A stretch of DNA of 64,000 nt from Cardiocondyla obscurior (GCF_019399895.1 NC_091877.1:620001-684000), one strand, 5' to 3'. Shown: positions 1 through 12,400, counted from the first letter of the stretch. Numbers and translations are program-made. Notes: generated from the letters alone by a model not told the origin.

Positions 1-1
1 A

Positions 2-2092
2 TCGTCGAGGAAGCCGGACGTCCAAGTGGCAAATCCCAACGTAAATAACAATAACAACAATAACAACAGTAATAATGCCAATGCAGGTAAATGAATAAAT
101 ACTGTTAGATTGCTAGATGTAAAAATGGGAATATAAAATATATGATTTCTTCTACAGTGCTGGAAGGTTCAGCAGGCCAGGGTTCACCACTGCGTTCAGG
201 CCTAAATCTGCAACTGCGCTCACACGCTTCCCCTAAACTTCCAGTACAGGAGTGCCCAATGTGCCCCTACAGTTCCGACAGTCCGCTAAGGCTGGAAGAG
301 CATATCAATCGCCAACACTTTGATCTCACCTCACCGTCCTTTCCACCAGAATCACCGCCGTCGCGGGAAGGAGTCTTTAACTGCCCTCTTTGCGTTACAT
401 CTTTTCCGAATTCTTCTGATCTTGAGTTACATGTCAATATCGAGCACAAAGATATACTTAGGTATAGCGTAGTTATGACGCCAACATTGCGTTATATAAC
501 AGCAGTGAATTAACGATATATTTTTGTTAAACATTTATTTATTTATTTTTGTTAGCCCTGCAAACGGAACTAGTTCACAATCCGATACGGCTACCGTCGG
601 TAGTGACTCGACGCCTGCCTGTCCAGTTTGTCTTAGTACATTATTTAAAAATAATGACGACCTAATGGCACACATCGAAGAACACTTCAGTAAGAAAAGC
701 ACACCATCGCCTGTGACGCCGGACGCGTCGACCGATCGTATGTTAGCGAAAGACATGGAGAGGAGAGAAAAGGAAGTGAGAAAACTGCGCGAACAACGTG
801 AATTTGAGATGCTCAGAGCGCAGTACGGTATGGATAATCAGGGTAATTTTAGAGAACAAAGTGTCACTAATATGCAGCGGGCTGTGTATGCGGGCGAAAT
901 GACGGTTGCTGATTTCTTCGAAAGACAAATTGAGTTAAGAGTCGCCGAAAGTAGCGGTATTGACGACGGAAGTTCTTGTACACGTGGTAAATGCAATTTA
1001 CAATGTTCTTTATGCAAAAAGAGCTTAGCTTTTTATCCGCGAATCTTAATAACATCATAATTCTTTTGCAGGGCTGGTCCCGAAAGTACGAGCTATTAGC
1101 CAAGCTTGCAGTAATGTAATAAATACCTGGATGTGTTCCACTGTGGACCATTACGCATCAACTTATGGCGATAAGGGTTGGGGCTGCGGTTACAGAAATA
1201 TGCAGATGTTAATCTCGTCTCTTTTACAGCATACAGGATACAACGATCTAGTTTACAAAGCATGGAGTTCTGGAGCCGGTGGCAATAGTTCCACTGAAAA
1301 TCCTCAACGTAGCTCTATGCCATCGATATCAAGATTGCAAAAAATGATCGAGTGGGCGTGGGCACAGGGCTTTGACATTCAAGGCGCAGAACAACTCGGC
1401 GGTAAACTCGTTAACACTAGAAAATGGATTGGCGCCACAGAAGTATTCACGCTGCTATCTAGTTTGAGGATAAAGTAAGTTTTGTGATCGCGAACATTAT
1501 CAAGTCATACGACGCATTTTTTTTTTTTTTTTAACTTTGCACAGGTGTCAGCTGGTCGACTTTCATAGACCTACCAGCGCGGACGGCAGTCATCCCGAGT
1601 TGTTCAATTGGGTTCTGCAATATTTTCAACGATGTGAAGAATTCAAGCCACCTCTATATCTCCAACATCAAGGTGAACATTTTTCTTTTGCGTGTATCTT
1701 TCAAAAGGTAAGTTAAAGCACTCAATATTTATAAATTCAGGACACAGCAGAACAATTATGGGTGTGGAACAGTTAAGAGATGGTTCGATAACCATGCTGG
1801 TGCTGGATCCGAGTCATAGCCCGCCACAAATGACACATTTCAATAGCACAAGCAGTGCGCCTGGCGCGATGAGGCTTGTGCGGAAGTCTACAGCGGCAAT
1901 GAAAGCCAGACAGTATCAAGTTGTAGCTGTAACCGGCACCATGGATACAGAAGCGCAGTATCAAGTAATACAGATTTTTAAACAACATTTATATTTATTA
2001 TAATAATACGCACGGTAATTTCACTTTCCGTATATCTTCGTTTTCAGCAAAGCAAAGTATTACGATCAATGCGAGTTCCTCAAGACAGGTGA
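2..2092 (+). CDS. ZUP1: ZUP1/ZUFSP K63-specific deubiquitinase, 5'-truncated
   Basis: This is the 3' part of a zinc-finger and UFSP-domain (peptidase C78) protein; the family cleaves K63-linked polyubiquitin and acts in genome maintenance. I joined exons 2-86, 158-461, 556-986, 1072-1474, 1545-1672, 1741-1964 and 2048-2092. All have GT-AG borders and keep one frame (539 codons plus TGA). Visible in order: an Asn-rich linker; three C2H2-like fingers (starting near ECPMCPYS, FNCPLCVTSF and ACPVCLSTLF); a charged helical arm (EKEVRKLREQREFEMLRAQ) matching the family's ubiquitin-binding helix; then the papain-like catalytic domain. The catalytic Cys lies in GWGCGYRN, the His in GHSRTIMG and the Asp in LVLDPSHS, so it looks active. 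The start codon and first exons lie left of the window. The gene ends about 2 kb before COX17, which converges on it. Confidence 0.93.
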
Positions 2093-2456
2093 GAGTTGCT
2101 GGTTCAAAAAATGATTAAGCCTCGAGCGAAGACTATAGACTACTGCCTCAAACCAATCTTATCCGACATCCTTAAAGTTACGTGACCGTGATGTCCTATG
2201 TTCTTCTATCGCTAGTAAACTTATTCCATTGTAGTATATTATACATAGTTGCAGATCATATTATTTAACAATATATTCTTGCATCTCTCTAGTCGTTAAC
2301 AATGGACTGACTTCTTGAATTGTTATGCCCGCGCGAAGCCTGTGACGCGGTGAATAATTTTGCGGAGCTAATATTTGAATATAAAAAAATGGCTCTCGTC
2401 GCGTCGCTGTAATCGAGTATTTAATATTTTCTCGAACAAAAAAGTTCTTAATCTTA

Positions 2457-2462
2457 AATAAA
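2457..2462 (+). terminator. Candidate poly(A) signal for ZUP1
   Basis: An AATAAA hexamer lies about 365 bases after the ZUP1 stop. A second AATAAA at 2901-2906 is an equally possible distal site. Which one is used cannot be told from sequence. Confidence 0.4.
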
Positions 2463-3518
2463 AATTTGTCGCGCTACGTGTGCGTAAATTAAAAAAAAAA
2501 TTATCAAATGAAAATGAAGAAAAGGACCCTTGTGAAAAAATAGCGTTAAATAGACGTCATTTCTTGTCCAAAGTGTTCTGCTCAATTTTCGTCGCACCGA
2601 ACAGGCTGTGCTAACCCTTAGTCGACTAATCGTCTTATACCGATCGGTTGCATTATCGAAAAAGCCGTGGCAGAGCTTGGAAAACGAGACTTTCGTAGCT
2701 GTGATGCTGTTATCAATATGACTCTAATTACTCATATTTGTCTAACAAATACACTATTGGAAACGCTCCAGAATCAACACAGTGTTCTCAGCACTTGTCT
2801 TATTCTACATCCTACAATCTGTGACAAAAATTTCTATCAAAGCATTGTCGAATTTTAGTCAATATAAAAAGTGCCGAGAGCTGTACGGTATATATCTTGC
2901 AATAAATTTTATATAACAATATGAAAGATATTCTTTGACACATTTTCATTGTTAAAACGCTTCTATAAAAGAATCTGGAGTGTCTGCAAAAGTGACGAGA
3001 AAATCGCATTTTTCATATACACACACACACACAGACATACACACATATATTACATACCTGCACACTTTACGTTATATTGCATTTCAATTACTCACACATA
3101 AAGTACAACTAACTTTCATATTAATTATAAATATTCTATTTAATTATCCAATCAACTCTAGACTACTTATGTCATAGCTCGTAAGTCCAACGCAATGCTG
3201 TGAACAAGAAGATAGATGAAAAAATAAGTCCATTTACTTGTTATTTATATTATACACTTGACGATTAAGTGAGTTAGAAAATTCTTATTATTACTCTCTT
3301 ATTATATTTCACAAATCGTACTGATATATCTAAGATCAATTTATTATAGTTAAAAAAAAAATATATATTTGCGATTATTCTATGAGAATGCGATGTCTTG
3401 CGAGAATGTCGCATTGTTGTTTTTTAGCTTCGGGATTTATGGTGCACCAGTCAAATGTAAGTTTGTCTTTCAGCCCAGTAGGACCACATTTAATAACATT
3501 AATGACTGGCTATAAAGC

Positions 3519-3557
<39 letters not shown>

Positions 3558-3941
3558 AAAAAGATAAATTACAGCTAGTACTGGAGATTTCGCCATATAT
3601 CGATTAAAAAATCTGTTTATTATTTGGAGTGTTCAGGGAAACCAAGCTGTGGAATTGTTATGCAAGAGTAAAAACCTTTGCATTAGCCACATCAAATTAA
3701 AATATATGCTTTGTTAGAATTCCCAAAATGACTTCATTATTTTAATCTCTTGTCCTACTCTAACGGACACGACGATGGAAAAGGCTTTTAAGCTGACAAG
3801 TCTTTTCGAAAAGGACAAGCTTGCTTTTTATTTCTCTTAATTACCTTGTGTTCTATATACTTGTCCATTTCATATTTCTCAAAGCATTTGAAAACGAAAT
3901 ATGTTTATATAAATTAAACTCTTGAAATTTCACAAACATAA
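2463..3941. other. 3' flank between convergent ZUP1 and COX17
   Basis: AT-rich DNA with a short (CA)n tract near 3019-3050 and a 34-base pure A run at 3522-3555. Short open frames here have no family resemblance I can see and no splice context. It probably holds the ZUP1 3'UTR and intergenic DNA. Confidence 0.5.
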
Positions 3942-3947
3942 TTTATT
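3942..3947 (-). terminator. Candidate poly(A) signal for COX17
   Basis: TTTATT on the plus strand reads AATAAA on the minus strand, about 130 bases beyond the COX17 stop. That is a plausible distance for a short 3'UTR. Confidence 0.4.
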
Positions 3948-4077
3948 TCTTATTAAATTTAAAAAGAAAATATTTACAAAGCATATACATATAAACATGT
4001 AATTATGCTTATACCCTGAGACTTCTCAAGATTTTTTTAGAGTATGCCTTTGGTATCTAGATATTTATTACTCTTCT

Positions 4078-4407
4078 TTAGATATTAAAACCCATTGATC
4101 GCATACAGGTTTTATGCGCTTCTATAAGATCGCCGCAATTCTCTTCGCCTTTTTCTATAATACTGAAAAAAATTAAAGTTTAGACTTAAAAAAATTTTAA
4201 TATAAAACACACAATAAATTAAAAAGTTTATTAAATAGAGTCACAATATTTTTAATTTACAATCTTACACAAGTCTCGAACGTGATTTTAAAAAAATACT
4301 ACATACCATGCATCCCTCGCCTTCTTAGTTTCAGGACAAGCACAGCAAGGTTTCAATTTTTTTTTCTCTTCCGGGTGTGCTTCTACTTTCGCCGTAGCGT
4401 TACCCAT
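4078..4407 (-). CDS. COX17: COX17 mitochondrial copper chaperone
   Basis: A small two-exon gene (4407-4307, then 4162-4078) encoding 61 aa, too split to appear as a long open frame. The intron has GT-AG borders and breaks a Cys codon after TG. The copper-binding motif KPCCACPETKKARDAC is present, with the Cys pair at residues 21-22. The twin CX9C pattern is intact: Cys24-x9-Cys34 and Cys43-x9-Cys53. This length and pattern are diagnostic of Cox17, which carries Cu(I) in the mitochondrial intermembrane space to Sco1 and Cox11 for cytochrome c oxidase assembly. The chosen ATG gives the usual family N-terminus length. It is head-to-head with the MTMR gene (ATG to ATG 543 bp), and a palindromic element sits in that shared upstream DNA. 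Confidence 0.95.
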
Positions 4408-4949
4408 TTTATTTCTATTTATTAAATCAGAAAAAATTGATGTTATCAATTTTTCTCAGCTGTTCTAACCTCTCGATATACTCGCGGTGACGGTAGCGCC
4501 GGGAGCGTTTGGTAATCGGAATATTTCGGAACTACCAAAATCGATGGTGCTATATATATGGGCATATATATAGCACCATCGATTTTAGTAGTTTCGAAAT
4601 ATTCCGCTTACCAAATGGTCCCGGCGCTATCGTCGCAAATACATCGAGAGAGAGGTTAAAAAGATCGACTGTTGCACACGTATTGTAATTTGCAATCTGT
4701 CACCATCTGTCACTTTTAAAGGGAATGGAAGCAAAATATCTAACGCCTATTACCTTATGATATCTGACAAGTATTCGCATACGTTTACGGAACAAACGAT
4801 TGCTGTTTAATTTGTCTTTGCCATGAAGTTTGGATGATATATGTATACGCGTACGTGTGTATGTATTAATTGTGGAATCGTCTAAATAAATAAAATACAG
4901 TCTTCTCCGTTTAATATTGCACGAGCAATTTTTATTTGAGGCTACAAAA
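4408..4949. promoter_or_regulatory. Shared divergent promoter region of COX17 and MTMR
   Basis: The 542 bp between two divergent start codons must contain both 5' ends, unless a gene has a distant untranslated exon. It contains a palindromic MITE-like element at 4466-4657. No TATA box or known motif was identified with confidence. Confidence 0.5.
4466..4657. mobile_element. Palindromic MITE-like element, copy 1
   Basis: About 190 bp that fold almost end to end. Each arm runs from TAACC through a block containing GCGCCGGGA, TTTGGTAA and CTACYAAAATCGATGGTGC to the centre (TATATATATG). The right arm is the reverse complement of the left with scattered mismatches, and the loop is about 4 bases. 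The same sequence recurs at 63,222-63,405, so it is a dispersed repeat and not a local regulatory palindrome. It has no coding capacity, consistent with a non-autonomous foldback/MITE. No clear target-site duplication was seen. Confidence 0.75.
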
Positions 4950-7900
4950 ATGGAGCTAAAGGTATGAAGTTTGATTATTTGTCTTGCTCTAAAATTCATT
5001 GATAACGAATTAATAACACCACATGTTACATATAATTTTCTTTCTATTAATGTTCACTTTTTTATTGTATATATTATATTAAAAATACATCAGCATTAAA
5101 AATACATATCCCTGCTTTTATTCGCCAATATCGTATATTTATTTAAAAAGAAATTTCTATTTTGCAGGTAGAGAATGTAAGAATGTTAGATAAATATAGT
5201 ATTCATTTACATAATCATTCCATTGGGACACTATATCTAACAGTAACACATCTTGTTTTTATTGATAGAAGTGGGAAGAAGAAGATATGGGTAATTTATA
5301 TCAATTTAACAATTATTTTTTATTGCTGAGTTTGTGTGACAAGAGTAATATATTTTTTATAAAATATAATTGCAGGTATTGTATACACATATTGCTAATA
5401 TAGAGAAGCAGCCATTGACTACTACAGGATCCCCATTACATATTAAATGCAAACAATTTTTTATTGTCACATTTGTTATTCCAAAGGAGAGGGATTGCCA
5501 TGAAATTTATCAAACATTATTAAAATTATCCTGTCCAAGTAAGATGCAATCATATTTATTTCACTTTTGCATTAAATACCTTTTAAAAATAAAGAAAAAA
5601 TTATGTATACATTTTATGCAATGTATACTTATATTTTAGAATAATTATAATTAAGGTAATGAAAGTTGTTAAAGCTTTAATTGGTTTATCTTAATATAGC
5701 AGGTATAGAAGATTTATATTGCTTCACTTATCAAGAGAATAAAGATATTCTACCTCAACACGCTGGATGGAATTTTTTCAATGTACAAAGTGAATTTCAA
5801 CGGCAAGGTGTTCCAAACGAGGAATGGTCACTTTCGTATTTAAATACTAACTATGAAGTAAATACTTATTACATAATACTTTAATTTTTTATTTTATAAA
5901 TTCGTATTTAAATAAATTACTTATTTTTTTCAGCTTTGTGATACTTATCCAAAGTACTTATATGTTCCTAGTACATCTACGAAAAACATTTTATTAGGTA
6001 GTGCAAAATTCAGAAGCAGAAGAAGGTTACCAGTTTTAACATATCTGTACTCAAATAAGGTTTGAATATAAGACTAAGCATAATGTTTAAATAAAATTCT
6101 TTTAATTAAAAGAAATTTTTTTTAGGCTGCTATCTGCCGCTGTAGTCAACCACTTTCAGGATTTAGTGCAAGATGTCCTGAAGATGAAGAAATAATGCAT
6201 AACATATTATGTACAAATCCTAATTCACGATATATGTATGTTGTCGATACGAGACCACGGGTGAGGATACATAGGATTAAAATATATAATTTTTTTAAAT
6301 TAAATATTCTTAATAATTTTTACTTTTCACTGTTTTTTTATTTTGTTGAATTAGATTAACGCTTTTGCTAATCGAGCTGCGGGAAAAGGATATGAAAATG
6401 AAAACTTTTACGACAATATTAAATTTCATTTTTTCGGAATAGAGAATATTCACGTAATGAGAACGAGTTTAAATAAACTCTTAGATTGTAAGTATAAAAT
6501 ATTTTTGGAATTTGTGTACTGGATAAAATATTTTCATACAATTATTAAATTTGGATATATTTAAATTTAGTGCAAAGATCAACCTCTATGAGTGCATTTA
6601 TAAGCGGCCTAGAAAGCAGCGGTTGGTTAAAGCATATTCGCTCTATTCTGGAAACTGCTTGGTTTATTGCACGAGCAGTTTCGAACGGCGTAAGCGTGGT
6701 AGTCCATTGTAGCGATGGATGGGATCGCACCGCGCAAGTGTGCTCTCTGGCTGCGTTACTGTTAGATCCATTTTATAGAACAACCCAAGGCTTTCAAGTA
6801 AATAATCCAATATTTATTTGTTCAAGTTTCTGCATTAATAATTATTTCGTTAAATTTATATTTTACTTTAAAATTGTTAATATATTCTTTTTTTTTTACA
6901 GGCTTTAATAGAAAAGGACTGGCTGTCGTTTGGTCATAAATTTAGTGATCGCTGTGGCTATGTCAATAGCGATGGTAAAGAACTTGCACCAATATTTACG
7001 CAGTTTATAGACGCAACATACCAATTGCTACAGCAATATCCACATAAATTTCAATTTAATGAATATTTTCTCTTAACGTTACACGATCATGTACATAGTT
7101 GTCAGTACGGCACATTTATCGGAAATTCTGAAAAAGAACGCCAAATGTTAAGGTATTACACTTTATTTTAATATCGATTTCTCTTTTTATAATTTATATA
7201 ATTTTTTTTATTTAATTCATCGTAAAATAATATGTTATAAATTATTTTAGATTATCCGAACGAACATATTCATTGTGGGGTTATTTAGCGAATAATATGA
7301 ATGAATATCTAAATCCAATTTACAGCACTCGCTATAATAACGAAGAATCTATTGACATTCTTCAACCAAAATTGGCACCTCAATCTATTGTGTAATAAAT
7401 ATGAAACTTTTTGTTTAATTATTTATATATTTAATATTAGCCATGTAATTTAAGTAAACCATATATTATTATTACAGTCTTTGGAGAGGCTTGTACTTCA
7501 GATTTGAAAACGGAATACATCCTAGAGAAACGTGCGAAGATTTAATTCTGACGATTCACGATCACACAAGTTCTTTGGAGGATCATGTAAAGCTCTTGTT
7601 AAAAGTATGTATCACATTTTGGATAAATAATAAGACCATGTCTTAAATTTTATTTTCATGAAAAATTAATAATAATTATTTTAATGTTCAACAGCGAGTC
7701 AATTCTTTAGGGCAATTTTTAAATACGAATAATGCTCAGAAAAAGGGCAAGCATAAATTCGATAATAAATTTATGAAAGATTCTTTATCTGAGACTATAA
7801 TAGAGAATACTGCAAATAACGACGAGAAAACTAGAATTAAACTAAAAGCGAATCAATTAGAAAATGAATTAAAGACCGTTGCTTTAGAATGGAAATTGTC

Positions 7901-8178
7901 GCGAAACATGGAAGAATGTGGATGTTCTACAACATTCGATGCTTTTAATAAAAAGGTATAATTGTTAAATACATTGTAAGTAAGTTGTTTCCCAAAGTTA
8001 TTCAATCATCTTATTTGTAACTATATTATTTCAGCATCATTGTTGGTCCTGCGGTGATGTATTATGTACAAGATGCATGGCGACACACACAAAATTACCT
8101 GGACATCTGTCACAGCGTGCCGTGCCTACATGCAAATCATGTTATCAAAGCTTCAGTATATCTGCCACTAGTCCTTAA
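4950..8178 (+). CDS. Mtmr6: Myotubularin-related phosphatase, MTMR6/7/8 class, with FYVE-like finger
   Basis: Thirteen exons join into 666 aa: 4950-4961, 5168-5290, 5376-5538, 5700-5857, 5934-6059, 6126-6260, 6355-6487, 6571-6797, 6902-7152, 7251-7391, 7478-7604, 7695-7955 and 8035-8178. The first coding exon is only 12 bases (MELK), directly before the family-like VENVRMLDKYS. Order: PH-GRAM domain (about 1-100), myotubularin phosphatase domain with the intact CX5R loop HCSDGWDRT (Cys330, Arg336), a Lys/Glu-rich probable coiled coil (about 560-605), and a C-terminal zinc finger KKHHCWSCGDVLCTRC. MTMR6/7/8 enzymes remove the 3-phosphate from PI3P and PI(3,5)P2 on endosomes. Vertebrate MTMR6 lacks the finger, so this is the insect-type architecture. 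The finger is degenerate (see findings). The symbol follows the fly orthologue by similarity only. Confidence 0.93.
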
Positions 8179-9498
8179 TACATTTTATTTAATATAGATT
8201 TATGCTTATAATCTATATTTCTACATTGAAAAGCAGATGTGACATTTGCTGCGACGAGCGGCTGGCGTACGTGACTTCCTCTCTCTCGCCCGCCGAGTAC
8301 GGAGAGGTGTAGTAGGCCGCGTTCCCCCTCAATCCTCTGTAACCGGTGCTCCGCAACACATCTACGCGTGCGCTTCGTGTGAGATTCGATGCACACCACA
8401 CCAAGATCACGTACGCTAGCCGCTGTCGTAGCACCACGAAACGCCATTCCTGACGGTGAGTATATGTTACATGACACTAGCGTGGTGTGCGTACACATAC
8501 ACGCACCTTTTGAACAAAACAATGAAAAATCGTAGTATGTGTTAGGTAATATTATATTATTCAATTTTCATATATTTAGTTTTTCTATATTTCTTTGAAT
8601 TTCATAATTTTTTCGCATAATTGATCAATACAAACAACGTAGTACCTGATTATAATATGCATGGATACGGACTTATTTCTAATTTAAATAACTCATTAAC
8701 ACATTAATAATAGTTCGTAAATATTACACCAAACAATTAATAATAACAAATCATTTATTATCAACTACTATGGTACGGTTAATAAACGCCGTACAAGTTT
8801 TACGTCTATGGCTTAAAAAAAGCTATGTCGTCAATTATATTATTATTTTTATAACTGTTACGAGAAATTATACATATGCATGTAGATTTAAAAAATACAG
8901 ACCTTATCTTGTTTTTATTGCAATTAAATTAGGACTCTGCCATAGTAATTGAAGAATATAGTAATCATTAAACAGTATTAAATCTGTTTAACATTACATT
9001 AGAACGTAAATTACATATGCCTTGCATTCACATATACTACATTCATAATTCTTTGATTTCTTTACTATTTCTTATTAATTTTTTGCGTTAAAATATTAAA
9101 TATTAAATATATAAACTGAATAAAATGCTATTTTATAACGCTACAATATTTAACGACGTTGTAGCTAAAAACACATAAATACTGTATCTTTAAGGCGTTG
9201 TTTATTTTAAAGGAAAACACTCCACATTGCAAATTTTTGAGTACACCATACATCACTCGATACACAAAAACATAATCTGAGAATATTTTTCTCAAATATA
9301 CTAATAAGATTTCATATAAGATATCAAATGTCAATATTCTTAGACGAATAATTAAATATCGATCGCACTGCAGTGACTGAAGTTGCTAGTGACTGGTAAC
9401 CCTACTATCCACAATGGCAAGTGTAATGTGGAATGTGACAGTATTACATAAATATCTTAACGCAATCATTTTATTAAACTTTTAAAAAATTATTTTTC
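8179..9498. other. Intergenic DNA between MTMR and calnexin 3' ends
   Basis: It holds both 3'UTRs. The only structure I see is an inverted repeat: 8248-8275 and 8405-8432 are near-perfect reverse complements (28-base arms, 129-base spacer). It sits in an unusually GC-rich island of about 200 bp in AT-rich surroundings. From about 8460 on the DNA is AT-rich with no supported gene. Confidence 0.5.
8248..8432. repeat. Inverted repeat with 28-base arms in a GC-rich island
   Basis: The arm GCTGCGACGAGCGGCTGGCG (continuing TACGTGAC) at 8248 is matched in reverse complement by 8405-8432 with about 4 differences. A strong donor-like site (GACG followed by GTGAGTATAT) lies at about 8456 on the plus strand. 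Alternatives are the ends of a small MITE or a noncoding first exon. Confidence 0.55.
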
Positions 9499-12400
9499 CT
9501 ATTCTTTATTTGGTTTTCTTCGTCGTGGTCCTTCGCTACTGAGTATATCCTGCAAATTATGTATGTGCTTTCATATAATGAAGAACGATTTATAACAAAA
9601 AAAAAAAAAAAAAAGAAAAACCACTATACATACAACAAAATAAAATAAATTATAATTCTCGCTATAAAATAAATACTTAAAATTGCACTAACCTTATCAA
9701 TATCTATTATTTCTTCTGTTCCAGTTTCTTTCTCTGTATCTTCTATTTCTTCTACAATAGGTTTTTGTTCAGCAGGCTCAGGACTTAAAGATTGTTGATT
9801 TTCGTCTTCTACAGTATCGTAGAGATCATCAATCATTCCTAATGGTTTTTCGTCCTCTTCTTTAAATTCTTTATCCTAAGATATTGAAAACAATATTAAA
9901 GTTTATAGTAATTTTTAAATAATTATTTTCAAATATTTGTATATATAGAGTAGCAGTACACAATAGATAGCTAATATTCTAGTTAAAAGACATCTAATGT
10001 TATTAAAATTACTTTAGGGCTTCTATATATTTGTAACAATAATCTATTTTTTGCGTAAAAATACTTAAACAATTTTACTTTGACCAGATGTTATACCTCT
10101 GTAAAACAGCAAAAATACATTATCAGTATTACTGGTATTGCAGTTAGTAACAAATATACTGCCCACATCCATGGATGGTCTTCAGTAAATTTCGCGATTC
10201 GGCTCCATATACTCAGCTGTATGAAATAATCAATTCAAATCATAAAATGCTATACATTACAAGCATACAAAAAGTTTTAATTATATGCGCGAAGTACATA
10301 AAGTTTTAACTATCAAAATAAAATCGTATCAAAATTGGTGTACATTTACATGTAATTCTATCTTTAAAAAGCTGTTACATCGACTCGAATTAACTGCTAC
10401 CGCTTATTCTCGATATTTATTTCGCCTGACTTACTAACAAAGAAAGGAATATATGTATGTATATTATTAGCGCTTATACGTGCAATAATATATTTTAATA
10501 TGTTACTAAGCAAGTACTTTCAATATTTAGTTCAACTTTTATTTTTTGTATCTACACCAATATTGTACCTCACACGCTCGTTTGCACAGATACCAGATGT
10601 AAGCTACAACTGGTATCGCGCAATATAAAAAATATAATGCCCACCATCCAGGCTTATAATTCAACGCTTTCATCGTTCGACCCCACAAAGAATCCTGCAT
10701 GTTATAATTAGCATACTAAAAAATTATTTGTCCATTTTCGAGAGTTAATTTTTAAATTTGAAAAATCGAACGATTTTCACATGTATATTATATTTTTACG
10801 TGTTTCTATTAAATTAATGTTTAATTATAAAGAATATAAAAAAAATGTTAAGTTAAGAAAAAATACTTACGTTTTCTTCAGCAATTTTAACTCGTCGTAT
10901 TTCAAACGTATCATCTGCCCATTTCTTTGCAATTTTTTCATCATCTGTTACAATTATATTGTCGAAGTATATATCGGGGGACATCGACCACAACTCAAAA
11001 CCAACGGCGCTCTAAAACATTTTCATTTACATTCAAGTACCATATCTATAATAAATATTTACGTAATTAAGAGATATATATTTTTTTTTTACATACAATT
11101 GGTAACATCTTGAACGGATGTTCATCATTAAAGTAATCGGGATTGTGTATAAGTTTAGGTTTCCATTTTCCCTTGTAATTAGGATTGTTAACAAGAGGCG
11201 CCAGCCATTTTCCTTTATATCGTGGATTTTTCTTCATTTTCTGTTTATATGGACCACAACCAGGAACATCCGCACATTTTGGATTCGGTACTTCTGGAGC
11301 TTCCCATTCGCCATCCATCTCAACATCCCAATCATCGGGCTTGATCGAATCTGGATTCGGTATCATGGGTGGCTCATCTTCGATCCATCCTTCTGGCATA
11401 ACGTCTTCCTCATCGACTATCTGTGCCGGAGCATCTTCGTCCCAATCGTCAGGTTTCTCTGCCAATGGATCGGGAATCTTTTCTCGATCGTCCCAATCCT
11501 CAGGTTGCTTATCATTAGGATCTTCTATCTCTAACGGTGGGTTCACAGGAGGAGCGAAATCGTCTAGTAACGAGCCCGAGTTTAGGAGTTTATTATCTAC
11601 TTTGATTTGGTAAGTATTATCAGGCCGTACGATTAAAGTGTACAAATGCGGATTTTTATCTTTAAAATAATCTTCCATACGATCCTTTGATTTTTTACAA
11701 TGTTTCTCTGTGATTGTACCATTCAATGGGTTTTTATGACGAAATATAAAATGGAGCTAAAAAAAAAAAATTAAAATAAAGATTAAAAAATGTGTATATT
11801 AGTAATTATAATATGTTCGGTAAAATAGAAATATAAAATTTTTTTTTCCCCCACTTAACTGACTACACTAGTTTAAAGTTTATTTCTTCTTTTAATAAAA
11901 AAAAAAAAAACTTAAACTAGTACAGCAGCTTGTAAATGTTGTAATAAAAAAAAGCACTTACATTTAAAATAAAATAAAGTAAAAATAATCAAAGTGCATG
12001 TAATAATACCTTGTGATCATTGCCACATTTATCAGGCCCAAACATTATAGTATATGGTGTTTTCTCTTGAAACTGTTTCAAGTCCTTGTATTCATCATCT
12101 AATGTAAGTAACTTAAGATAGGCACCACCACATTCCTGTCCTTCTTGAAAATTAACCTCATACTGTACAATCAATGGCTTGCTTTCAAAATAAAATGGCT
12201 TAGTTAATAAAGTAGAAAGGGCAGCATGTCTAGCTTTGCTCTTAAGCACTAATCCTAGATCCCCATCCTCCCCATGCTTTTTGGGCTCCTCAATGGACCA
12301 AATTCCTAATAAGCAACCAAAAATTAGTATTATTAAATTAAATCTATACACAAAATAAATCTATGCACAAAAACAAAAAAAATTCTATATTAACCATCGT

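Noticed and set aside
3382..3567. 61-codon frame ending in poly-Lys next to a 34-base A run, as a retrogene or SINE tail
   Set aside because: The Lys run is just the A tract, upstream sequence shows no gene or tRNA-derived head, and no flanking target duplication was seen.
11118..11613. Plus-strand frames of 138 and 142 codons
   Set aside because: Antisense shadows of the large calnexin P-domain exon.
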